A stretch of DNA of 5,407 bases from positions 1 through 5,407 of the forward strand of contig JAEYZS010000191.1 of NCBI GenBank assembly GCA_023427925.1, given 5' to 3'. Below are positions 1-5,234 of the stretch, piece after piece. How positions within the stretch are numbered: position 1 is the stretch's first letter; each line of letters starts with the position of its first letter. Position numbers and translations under genes: made by a program. The stretch comes from Pseudomonadota bacterium (GTDB lineage Bacteria; Bdellovibrionota; Bdellovibrionia; Bdellovibrionales; JAEYZS01). The notes beneath the pieces were generated by a model. The model did not search any database, was not told the DNA's origin, and was given only the letters and a program-made list of their open reading frames with translations.

Positions 1-49
1 CAATCTGCTCTAGCTTTTGAAAATTTCCACTATCTAGCAATTTATACAT
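1..49 (-). CDS. Probable class I SAM-dependent methyltransferase, N-terminal fragment (cut by window start)
   Basis: Reading the minus strand from ATG at 49-47 gives 16 open codons, MYKLLDSGNFQKLEQI, running off the window. The pattern Y-x-L-L-D-S-G-x(3)-K-L-E resembles the extreme N-terminus of the RlmI/YccW-like class I rRNA methyltransferase family, which typically opens with a Y-E-L-(L/I)-D-S-G-x-G-x-K-L-E-R-F-G motif. That is recall of a family pattern, not an alignment. The frame stays open upstream to a TGA near position 145, but it contains no ATG, GTG or TTG before 49, so this ATG is the only ordinary start. No Shine-Dalgarno sequence precedes it; the upstream bases are T-rich. The gene diverges from the cyclic-nucleotide-domain gene. 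The catalytic SAM-binding domain lies outside the window, so the function is tentative. Confidence 0.5.
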   Translation of the reverse strand, partial: MYKLLDSGNFQKLEQI

Positions 50-160
50 AAAAGACGAATAGCACGACCACCCAAAAAAAACAAACAGGACTCCTCTAAG
101 CCCATAAAAATACCGAAAAAAGTTAGGAATTAGGTTCTTTTTTCAGGACAGGAGTGATCA
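50..160. other. Divergent intergenic region
   Basis: This 111-base gap separates the leftward methyltransferase fragment from the rightward operon and should carry both promoters. It holds an A-tract (74-81), a second A-rich stretch (105-121) and a T-rich run (137-143). I could not find a convincing -35/-10 pair in either direction. A loose TTGAAA (17-22) with an AT-rich TTTATA (41-46) lies on the plus strand, but it falls inside the neighbouring coding start. I see no hairpin or repeat. Confidence 0.5.
150..154 (+). promoter_or_regulatory. Ribosome binding site AGGAG for the cyclic-nucleotide-domain gene
   Basis: AGGAG ends 6 bases before the ATG at 161. It supports that start over the internal ATG at 233 (residue 25), which has no comparable site in front of it. 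Confidence 0.8.
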
Positions 161-682
161 ATGAATTTGAAGGGTAGTAAGATACTTTGGGACAATATCT
201 TTAAATTTCAAAAGTCAGGGCGCCAAAATAAAATGGCCTTTTTAAAGAGTATCCCGTTTTTCTCAAAGCTTAAAAGAAAACAGCTTGAAGAAGTTTCGCA
301 CATCTTACACCAACGAGTGTATGAAAAGGATGAGTTTATTTTTGAAATGAATCAACCAGGTGCAGCTCTTTTCCTGATCCAAGAAGGTGAGGTAAGTATT
401 GAGGTCAAAACCGATTCCGACTTTACCCAGATTGCTGTATTAAGGGATCGCTCATTCTTTGGAGAGCTTGCGCTTTTAGATGAATCTCCGCGGTCAGCAA
501 GTGCTCGGTCTGTAACGCGAACTCATGCGTGGGCGCTTTTTAGAAGTGACTTACTAAAGCTTTCTGAGTCTCGCCCAGATATTGCCTGCGAAATTTATAA
601 AATTTTAGCAAACATGATTGGGGAAAGATTAAAGGCAACAAATAAACTTTTAAACAATGACGAAGTAAAGAAGGTTGCCTAA
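161..682 (+). CDS. Stand-alone cyclic nucleotide-binding domain protein (CRP-like sensor domain without HTH)
   Basis: The 173-residue protein has a single cNMP-binding domain of the CAP/PKA type, roughly residues 27-150. It begins with the usual lead-in (FLKSIPFFSKL, 27-37), has the beta-barrel signature with G-x-x-L-F-L-I-Q-E-G around 67-76, and then the phosphate-binding cassette FGELALLDESPRSAS (100-114). In that cassette Glu102 and Arg111 are the residues that contact the ribose hydroxyl and cyclic phosphate in CRP-family proteins, and both are present, so ligand binding is plausible. CRP-type regulators are about 210-230 residues with a C-terminal winged helix; here only a helical tail (about 140-170) follows, so DNA binding is unlikely. 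There is no signal peptide, so it should be cytosolic. The gene is first in an operon and ends 1 base before the AI-2E permease start, which suggests it senses a ligand on the permease's behalf. That role is inference; the ligand is unknown. Confidence 0.9.
   Translation: MNLKGSKILWDNIFKFQKSGRQNKMAFLKSIPFFSKLKRKQLEEVSHILHQRVYEKDEFIFEMNQPGAALFLIQEGEVSIEVKTDSDFTQIAVLRDRSFFGELALLDESPRSASARSVTRTHAWALFRSDLLKLSESRPDIACEIYKILANMIGERLKATNKLLNNDEVKKVA
668..674 (+). promoter_or_regulatory. Ribosome binding site AAGAAGG inside the preceding gene; fixes the permease start
   Basis: AAGAAGG lies within the last codons of the cyclic-nucleotide-domain gene and ends 9 bases before ATG 684. It directly abuts the in-frame TTG at 675, leaving no room for initiation there, so ATG 684 is the better start. 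Its position implies that translation of the upstream gene passes over this site. Confidence 0.7.
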
Positions 683-683
683 G

Positions 684-1916
684 ATGAATTTTACAAGAGA
701 ACAAAGAGCAGTTATTTTTAAAGTCTTTTGCTCAGTTTCAGCATTAGGATTTATTTGTTTTCTAATCTTTTCGTTAACAGAGCTGATACTGCCGATCATA
801 GTTGGAGCGTTAATAGCCTACATTTGTAAGCCTCTTTTGGGGATGTTTAGATATCATTGGTTACCTGAGAGTATTCGCATTTTTGGGCTCGCGAGTTTTT
901 TTGTTGGCTTTTTATTTCTAGCTATATGGGTTGTACGCACAAGTTTACCGGATGATGTGAAGAAACTAGAGCTGCTTACTCGAATTCAGTACAAGCTTAA
1001 TGAAAGGGTCGATAACTATCTTGAGGTGAGCAAGACAAAAGAAGAAAGAAGCTTTATTGCTAATGTTCTTAATGACGAAATGGCTCCATTTATTTCGGAT
1101 ATCAACGAGTACCTTACGCTCAACCCACAACAAACCAAATCCTTTTTAGACTACTATGAAAGCAAACAGATTGAAGCAAAATACTACGAATATTTCTTAA
1201 AAAATATTGATCATAAAGTAGCCGAGCAAAAGCGGGACGTGTCATCGGTTGTTGTAAAAGAAGAGAAGTCCTTTAGCCTCTCACGAGTGATGAGCATTTT
1301 TTCGATTTGGATAGTCATGCCATTGGTGTTTATCTTTTTGCTCTTTGATAAAGGCGATATTAAAAGATATTTTGTAAACTTCATTCCCAACAGATACTTT
1401 GAGCTTACACTAACAGTTTTTGAACAAGTCAATATAGCGATTGGAAGATACTTGCGAGGAACTCTCTTGGAGTGTTTCCTTGTAGGATTAACAATATTCT
1501 TCGGGCTGGCTTTAATAGGAATAGAATTTCAAGCCGCCTTCTTAATTTCGATCATCGCGGGTTTAACTAACGCGATTCCGTTTTTAGGCCCAGCCGTAGG
1601 ACTTATTGTTGGACTTTGCTACGCCATGATAGCTGAAAGTGTGCATCCACTCATACCTTTCCTAACAGCCGATGACCTTATCCTAGGCATCTTTGTCACT
1701 GTGATTATAGCGCAGATTATGGATAACGTGGTTTATCAACCCATCGTAGTCGGATCGGCAGTGAACCTTCATCCTATTGTGATTGTGTTAGGAGTTGTGG
1801 GCGGATCCATCCTATTTGGTTTTGCAGGGATTTTATTAGCAATTCCTGCAATCGTCGTATTAAAGGTTTCAGTAGAAACACTATTTAAAGGTTTAAAAGA
1901 TTACTACATCATTTGA
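684..1916 (+). CDS. AI-2E family transporter (YhhT/PerM/TqsA-type permease)
   Basis: The 410-residue polytopic inner-membrane protein belongs to the AI-2E transporter family (PF01594). Members export or exchange small molecules, including the autoinducer AI-2 in TqsA and Na+/H+ in some relatives; the substrate cannot be read from sequence. Numbered from ATG 684, hydrophobic segments lie near 14-31, 35-48 and 66-84. A long charged soluble stretch follows (about 85-203), then segments near 204-221, 260-279, 284-317, 332-347 and 363-395. Family signatures are clear: TNAIPFLGPAVGL (about 295-307) and the C-terminal block from QIMDN (about 344) through Q-P-I-V-V-G to G-F-A-G-I-L-L-A-I-P (about 379-388). 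Usual members are about 340-370 residues; the excess is in the soluble stretch. The start is one base after the upstream TAA, and the stop codon overlaps the next gene's ribosome binding site, so the three genes form one translationally linked unit. Confidence 0.93.
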   Translation: MNFTREQRAVIFKVFCSVSALGFICFLIFSLTELILPIIVGALIAYICKPLLGMFRYHWLPESIRIFGLASFFVGFLFLAIWVVRTSLPDDVKKLELLTRIQYKLNERVDNYLEVSKTKEERSFIANVLNDEMAPFISDINEYLTLNPQQTKSFLDYYESKQIEAKYYEYFLKNIDHKVAEQKRDVSSVVVKEEKSFSLSRVMSIFSIWIVMPLVFIFLLFDKGDIKRYFVNFIPNRYFELTLTVFEQVNIAIGRYLRGTLLECFLVGLTIFFGLALIGIEFQAAFLISIIAGLTNAIPFLGPAVGLIVGLCYAMIAESVHPLIPFLTADDLILGIFVTVIIAQIMDNVVYQPIVVGSAVNLHPIVIVLGVVGGSILFGFAGILLAIPAIVVLKVSVETLFKGLKDYYII

Positions 1917-1920
1917 GGAG
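1915..1920 (+). promoter_or_regulatory. Ribosome binding site GAGGAG overlapping the permease stop codon; fixes a TTG start
   Basis: GAGGAG shares two bases with the permease stop TGA (1914-1916) and ends 7 bases before TTG 1928. The other in-frame TTG at 1913 lies upstream of this site and has no site of its own, so TTG 1928 is the likely start. Confidence 0.75.
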
Positions 1921-1927
1921 TCACCCA

Positions 1928-2392
1928 TTGGCAGCATCTTTATTGATTGAAAAGATTAAACTCTATAGGAATGTGTTATACACATTTTACCTGCTAAATG
2001 TTCTGTCAGTTATTTCGGGAATTGTGTTAAGTGTAAATCTCTATAGGAAGATGGATGAGGTCCATTGGGAACTCATTGCAACGGTTGTCGGAACAATTCT
2101 TTTTGGTGTAATACTTCCATATTTCTATATTCTTAAAATCAAACAAAAAATCATAGACTTAAAGTTCGAAGTTGAAAAACAAGTTCAAACATGGGTTCAA
2201 GGATGGTTTGAAGCATATCGTGAGCACGGTGAAGACTCTTTTCAAAAGTCGGAATTTTGGCTTCGTATAGTTATGCTTTCAGTAGAACAGTTCGCTCACT
2301 ACAGCACACATCCAGCGGTTTATATGGGAGCTGAAATTTCAAGAATTGTGCGTACTGAGCTTGAGCGAAGTAAAGCTAAGGCAAATGTTTAA
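1928..2392 (+). CDS. Uncharacterised two-helix membrane protein
   Basis: I do not recognise this family. From TTG 1928 the protein has 154 residues: a short positively charged N-terminus (KIKLYR, 9-14), a hydrophobic helix at about 17-38, a polar connector with acidic residues (KMDEVHWE, 41-48), a second helix at about 49-69, and then a soluble, probably helical C-terminal half (70-154). The C-terminal half is rich in Lys/Glu at first (70-84), then aromatic (WVQGWFEAYREH, 89-100), and ends in a basic tail (about 142-152). No catalytic or metal motif stands out. The helical hairpin with both ends likely cytosolic suggests a small membrane-anchored accessory protein. It is third in the operon after the AI-2E permease, so a partner or stabiliser of that permease is a reasonable but unproven guess. 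The rare TTG start predicts modest expression. Its stop is 3 bases from the end of the convergent DUF502 gene. Confidence 0.8.
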   Translation: MAASLLIEKIKLYRNVLYTFYLLNVLSVISGIVLSVNLYRKMDEVHWELIATVVGTILFGVILPYFYILKIKQKIIDLKFEVEKQVQTWVQGWFEAYREHGEDSFQKSEFWLRIVMLSVEQFAHYSTHPAVYMGAEISRIVRTELERSKAKANV

Positions 2393-2395
2393 GAT

Positions 2396-2995
2396 TTACT
2401 TTGAGTCGATTTGTATCCAACCAGTCAAAGTCCCTTGCATCGCCTTTTCAAAACTCATGTTAATTTCTTCTATTTGATTGCGGTGAATGAATACGGTGTA
2501 TCCGCCAACTTGATAACTCATAGGAAAGTAAACCGTAGCGAGATCTTCATCGGCCTTACTTCCGGGGACACCCTTGGGCTGAGCTTGTGTCATGAATCCG
2601 ACGAGTTTGTATTGTGAGTTTTCTTTGGACGGGAAGTGAACGACGACAGTTTGCCCTCTCGCTGTATTATTATTAGGGTTAACGTAATCCGCAAAACTCT
2701 TGATGGCATTAAATATAGTACCAATCACAGGAAGACGATCCATCAATCGCTGAATCATACCGTTTAACGTTCGAGCGATGAAGAACTCTGAAGTTAGTCC
2801 TAAAATAAAAATCAAAGTGAGGCATATAACAATTCCAAAACCCGAAGGAAGTTCAAGTCCTGGGCTAAAAACTCTAAGTGATCTACTAAATATGCCATCA
2901 ATACTGGTGCCCAGCCAAACAACAACATAAATACTTACAAAGAGTGGAAGTAAAACCAAAGTTCCGCGAATGAATGTTTGTCCGATATTTTTCAT
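2396..2995 (-). CDS. DUF502 (COV-like) membrane protein
   Basis: The 199-residue protein matches the DUF502 family (PF04367), which is related to plant CONTINUOUS VASCULAR RING proteins and has no settled biochemical role in bacteria. It has a short N-terminus, then the family-typical F-I-R-G-T-L-V-L-L-P-L opening (8-18) inside a first membrane helix (about 12-30), and a second helix at about 52-72. Next come the RLPVIGTIF block (87-95), equivalent to the conserved R-(I/L)-P-x-(V/I)-x-x-(I/V)-(Y/F), then a soluble beta-rich C-terminal domain with VVVHFPS (117-123), GFMT (133-136) and NMSFEKAM (179-186). Many members carry T-P-N-P-T-S-G near 160; here it is S-Y-Q-V-G-G-Y, so this is a different subgroup. 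The start ATG overlaps the DTW gene's TGA by 4 bases (ATGA, 2992-2995), so it is probably translated by re-initiation, with only a weak GAGAG nearby. Confidence 0.9.
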   Translation of the reverse strand: MKNIGQTFIRGTLVLLPLFVSIYVVVWLGTSIDGIFSRSLRVFSPGLELPSGFGIVICLTLIFILGLTSEFFIARTLNGMIQRLMDRLPVIGTIFNAIKSFADYVNPNNNTARGQTVVVHFPSKENSQYKLVGFMTQAQPKGVPGSKADEDLATVYFPMSYQVGGYTVFIHRNQIEEINMSFEKAMQGTLTGWIQIDSK

Positions 2996-3639
2996 ATGTC
3001 TCTCGTTTCAATAGAATTGCTAGTTAAGTATCGCTCGTAGTGTTCTAATTTTTTTCCTCTTGTTTCAAGAGTTTTTTCGATCATGATTCGAAATACATTT
3101 TCCAATCGATCTCGAATCTCGGTGGACTCAATAATGGCTAAGGCTCGTGCAATGGCTTCAAGAGTTGAAACGCCTTCTTGTTTGATTTTGCGACGGAGAT
3201 AAAAAATGCCTGGAGTTGAAATTGGCAGCTTCACATGGATTGCATCTTTTAAAAAAGATTCGCGTCTTGCAACCCGTTTTGCTTGTCGCCAGCTTCCGTC
3301 GGGGACAATGAGCTGAACCTTTCCTAAAGATTGAACGAGCTCTGGTGTTAGAGTTACAGAACTTTCAGACGGATAGAGGTAAAGGGGTGTGTACCCACTT
3401 ATCATGACGTCACTTTCACTGAGCGGCGAATTAATTAATCCGCGATAGTGTATCCGGCTATTTTTGAGCAAAAAATGAGCAATCTTCCCTGTGTTGGTTG
3501 TCGTGATACGCTCTCGAAAATGCATCAAGATATCCACCGGGGTTTTATGCTCCATCGGAACAAGGTGTTCGCAAATACAATGCGTATCTTTCATACGGCA
3601 TTTCTCACATCTATGTCCTTTGTTGGCTTTGCGACTCAT
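2992..3639 (-). CDS. DTW-domain protein, probable tRNA-uridine aminocarboxypropyltransferase (TapT/YfiP family)
   Basis: The 215-residue protein has the DTW-domain layout. An N-terminal cysteine cluster C11-x2-C14-x6-C21-x-C23 is likely to bind zinc. It is followed by I-L-M-H-F-R-E (37-43), a YLYPSESS segment (87-94), the signature loop V-P-D-G-S-W-R-Q-A (112-120) and a C-terminal L-R-R-K-x-K-Q-E-G-V-S-T-L-E-A-I-A (148-164). Characterised members (E. coli TapT/YfiP, human DTWD1/2) transfer the aminocarboxypropyl group of SAM to uridine in tRNA to form acp3U, at position 47 in E. coli. The signature is normally D-x-T-W; here Thr is Ser (S116). Length fits the family. ATG 3639-3637 is the only ordinary start in frame after an upstream stop, but no Shine-Dalgarno site precedes it. 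It is the first gene of a two-gene unit with DUF502. Confidence 0.88.
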   Translation of the reverse strand: MSRKANKGHRCEKCRMKDTHCICEHLVPMEHKTPVDILMHFRERITTTNTGKIAHFLLKNSRIHYRGLINSPLSESDVMISGYTPLYLYPSESSVTLTPELVQSLGKVQLIVPDGSWRQAKRVARRESFLKDAIHVKLPISTPGIFYLRRKIKQEGVSTLEAIARALAIIESTEIRDRLENVFRIMIEKTLETRGKKLEHYERYLTSNSIETRDI

Positions 3640-3669
3640 ATAATGATCTATAGCACTAAGGCCAAGAGG

Positions 3670-3698
3670 AATATAGACCTTTGTAGGGTGGCTTAGAA
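3670..3698 (-). promoter_or_regulatory. Candidate promoter for the DTW/DUF502 unit
   Basis: On the minus strand, TTCTAA (3698-3693) and TATATT (3675-3670) are separated by 17 bases. The -10 matches consensus at 5 of 6 positions; the -35 is weak (3 of 6). It would place the transcript start near 3663, about 24 bases before ATG 3639. It was found by eye in an AT-rich region, so chance is a real possibility. Confidence 0.33.
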
Positions 3699-3708
3699 AA
3701 AATATATT
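3681..3708 (+). promoter_or_regulatory. Candidate promoter for the DUF3307 gene
   Basis: TTGTAG (3681-3686) and TATATT (3703-3708) are separated by 16 bases, with a good -10 (5 of 6) and a weak -35 (3 of 6). The predicted start near 3715 gives a leader of about 45 bases. It interleaves with the leftward candidate, so the two could not be occupied at once. Confidence 0.33.
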
Positions 3709-3743
3709 TCCTTAATAAAAATAGAAGGTTATCGTTAATGTAA

Positions 3744-3749
3744 GAAGGA
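3744..3749 (+). promoter_or_regulatory. Ribosome binding site GAAGGA for the DUF3307 gene
   Basis: GAAGGA ends 10 bases before ATG 3760. The spacing is slightly long but workable, and it supports that start. Confidence 0.65.
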
Positions 3750-3759
3750 ATACGGCATC

Positions 3760-4125
3760 ATGTTTGAATCATTACTTACATTATTTTTTCTATTAATAGC
3801 GGGTCATGCCATCGGAGACTTTGCTATCCAAACAGACTGGGTTGCTTATAATAAAAGCCGCCACACAAAGGACAATACCGAATTAGACACAAAGGGCAAA
3901 ATTGAACGAATATGGCCATGGGTATTAAGTGCACATTCTTTGCACCACGGAATGATTGTATTCATTATTACCCAGCGTGTATGGCTTGGTATAGCGGAGA
4001 CGGTTGTTCACTGGATAACTGACTTTGGCAAATCTGAAAAATGGTATGGTTTCCATATTGACCAAGCTCTTCACGTCGCGGCTAAAATAGTTTGGATTGC
4101 TCTTTTGTATTATCAAGTTGTTTAA
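3760..4125 (+). CDS. DUF3307 family small membrane protein
   Basis: The 121-residue protein matches the DUF3307 pattern (PF11750), a family of unknown function found in bacteria and some phages. It is predicted to have about four hydrophobic segments (about 3-21, 52-70, 74-87 and 103-119). Conserved polar residues sit in or next to them: H16-x3-D20-F-x2-Q24 in the first, H59/H62/H63 near the second, H84-x3-D88-x2-K91 after the third and D101-Q102-x2-H105 at the fourth. This spacing of His and Asp in membrane helices is the main reason for the family call, and it would suit a metal- or proton-handling membrane enzyme, though no activity is established. The full family length appears present. 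It lies 41 bases upstream of mreB in the same direction, so the two may share a transcript, but a functional link is not shown. Confidence 0.85.
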   Translation: MFESLLTLFFLLIAGHAIGDFAIQTDWVAYNKSRHTKDNTELDTKGKIERIWPWVLSAHSLHHGMIVFIITQRVWLGIAETVVHWITDFGKSEKWYGFHIDQALHVAAKIVWIALLYYQVV

Positions 4126-4131
4126 TATAGA
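4105..4131 (+). promoter_or_regulatory. Weak candidate promoter in front of mreB
   Basis: TTGTAT (4105-4110) and TATAGA (4126-4131) are 15 bases apart, straddling the DUF3307 stop codon. The short spacing makes it a weak call. If real, mreB would have its own promoter with a leader of about 29 bases; otherwise it is read through from DUF3307. Confidence 0.22.
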
Positions 4132-4156
4132 ATAAAATCTAAATTTCAGAACTCAA

Positions 4157-4161
4157 AAGGA
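4157..4161 (+). promoter_or_regulatory. Ribosome binding site AAGGA for mreB
   Basis: AAGGA ends 5 bases before ATG 4167, in an otherwise A-rich leader. It supports the assigned start, which also gives an N-terminus of normal MreB length. Confidence 0.75.
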
Positions 4162-4166
4162 CGTGT

Positions 4167-5195
4167 ATGTTCGACTTTATCAAAAAATCTAATGCTGGTG
4201 CCGATCTCTATATCGATCTTGGCACGGCAAATACTCTAGTCGTTGCTCACGGAAAAGGTCTCATCGTCAATGAACCTTCTGTTGTTGCTTACACCGAAAA
4301 TAGCGGAAAGAAAAAAATTCTAGCAGTTGGAGCTGATGCAAAAGAAAAGATGGGAAGAGCTCCTGGGAATATGACAGTTACGCACCCTTTGGTGGATGGT
4401 GTAATTGCGGATCTTGATGTCACTGAAACTATGCTTAAATACTTTCTCCAAAAACCCGGAGTTTTAAAGTTCTATAAAAAGCCCTCAATCGTGATCTCCT
4501 TACCCTTTGGAGTAACGGACGTAGAGAAAAAGGCCTGTGTTCAAGCCGGGATTTCTGCAGGCGCGAAAAAAGTATTTCTGATTGATGAACCAATGGCATC
4601 CGCTGTTGGCGCAGGTTTAAAAGTCAATGAACCTAAAGCAAGTATGATTATTGATATCGGCGGAGGAACGACTGAGGTTGCGGTGATCTCTCTTTATGGA
4701 ATTGTACACTGTGAAGCCGTTCGCGTTGGAGGACACGGGTTTGATCGCGATATAGTTGATTATATGAAAAAGAATTTCAATTTGATCATAGGTGATCAAA
4801 GTGCCGAAAGAGTAAAGCTTGCAGTCGGAACTGCAATCGAAGATCGCGAAGAAATAAAAACAACCCTTAAGGGCATTGATGCCGCAACGGGATTACCAAA
4901 GTCACTTGAAATTTCGTCTCGAGATATTGGTAAGGCGATGAATAGTTCTTTGTCACTTATCGTAGAAGCAGTTCATAGAACACTTGAAAATATTCCGCCA
5001 GAGCTTGTTTCTGATATAATTCAAGATGGAATTGTATTGGCAGGCGGGGGAGCTTTGATCCGTGATCTCGATGAAAGACTAAGAAGAGAAGTGAAAGTTC
5101 CAATTCGTTTAGCGGAAGATCCTCTCCTAACCATTGCAAAGGGCGGAGAAGAAATCATTTCAAGCAAAGACTTCTTAGATAAAGTAATGATCTAA
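4167..5195 (+). CDS. mreB: Rod shape-determining protein MreB (bacterial actin)
   Basis: The 342-residue protein is full length for MreB (about 335-350), the actin homologue that forms membrane-bound filaments and steers the peptidoglycan elongation machinery in the cytoplasm. The nucleotide pocket is complete: phosphate-1 DLGTANT (17-23), the I-D-E-P-M-A-S-A-V-G-A-G block (139-150) with Glu141 at the position of the catalytic glutamate, phosphate-2 DIGGGTTEVAVISL (163-176) and the adenosine motif LAGGGALIRDLDERL (291-305). NEPSVVA (35-41) and DGVIADLDVTE (77-87) are also typical. The short N-terminus MFDFIKKS could form the amphipathic membrane-binding helix. Deviations are His190 in G-G-H where most MreBs have G-G-D, and A-K-G-G-E-E-I (324-330) where G-T-G or G-G-G is usual. 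The ANT form of phosphate-1 argues against MamK or ParM. mreC and mreD do not follow. Confidence 0.96.
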   Translation: MFDFIKKSNAGADLYIDLGTANTLVVAHGKGLIVNEPSVVAYTENSGKKKILAVGADAKEKMGRAPGNMTVTHPLVDGVIADLDVTETMLKYFLQKPGVLKFYKKPSIVISLPFGVTDVEKKACVQAGISAGAKKVFLIDEPMASAVGAGLKVNEPKASMIIDIGGGTTEVAVISLYGIVHCEAVRVGGHGFDRDIVDYMKKNFNLIIGDQSAERVKLAVGTAIEDREEIKTTLKGIDAATGLPKSLEISSRDIGKAMNSSLSLIVEAVHRTLENIPPELVSDIIQDGIVLAGGGALIRDLDERLRREVKVPIRLAEDPLLTIAKGGEEIISSKDFLDKVMI

Positions 5196-5209
5196 TTTTA
5201 GAGCCACAC

Positions 5210-5234
5210 GCTTACGCTATATCTTAGCGTAGGC
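5210..5234. terminator. Hairpin between convergent genes, possible bidirectional terminator
   Basis: GCTTACGCTA (5210-5219) and TAGCGTAGGC (5225-5234) form a 10-base-pair stem with one G-U pair and a 5-base loop. It lies 15 bases after the mreB stop and 17 bases past the stop of the convergent minus-strand gene, the expected place for a shared terminator. Neither side has a clear T-tract, so it may be a weak intrinsic terminator or a 3'-end stabilising structure. Confidence 0.55.

Larger units (their letters stand above)
3640..3759. other. Divergent intergenic region between the DTW and DUF3307 genes
   Basis: This 120-base AT-rich gap must drive both the leftward DTW/DUF502 pair and the rightward DUF3307 gene. 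It contains the two candidate promoters listed separately. The DTW reading frame stays open upstream of its ATG to a stop near 3714, but it has no ordinary start codon there, so I treat that extension as non-coding. I see no hairpin strong enough to call a riboswitch or attenuator. Confidence 0.6.

Noticed and set aside
17..48. TTGAAA / TTTATA or TATACA as a promoter for the first operon
   Set aside because: It lies within the opposite-strand methyltransferase start, the spacing is 18-20, and the leader would be over 100 bases with nothing to support it.
36..105. Short minus-strand peptide from ATG 105 (about 23 codons) as a leader of the methyltransferase gene
   Set aside because: It has no ribosome binding site and no attenuator hairpin, and its codons overlap the T-rich region and the methyltransferase start.
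675..683. TTG at 675 as the start of the AI-2E permease
   Set aside because: The ribosome binding site ends at 674 and touches this codon; ATG 684 has proper 9-base spacing.
1211..1432. Minus-strand 73-codon ORF inside the permease
   Set aside because: It is antisense to well-conserved AI-2E coding sequence with no start signal of its own.
1913..1927. TTG at 1913 as the start of the two-helix protein
   Set aside because: It lies upstream of the GAGGAG site and has no site of its own; TTG 1928 has 7-base spacing.
3448..3696. Plus-strand 82-codon ORF over the DTW gene
   Set aside because: It is antisense to a clear DTW-domain protein, and its sequence resembles no family.
5191..5202. Small inverted repeat TCTAA-TT-TTAGA at the mreB stop
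   Set aside because: The 2-base gap is too short for an RNA hairpin, and such AT-rich symmetry is expected by chance.
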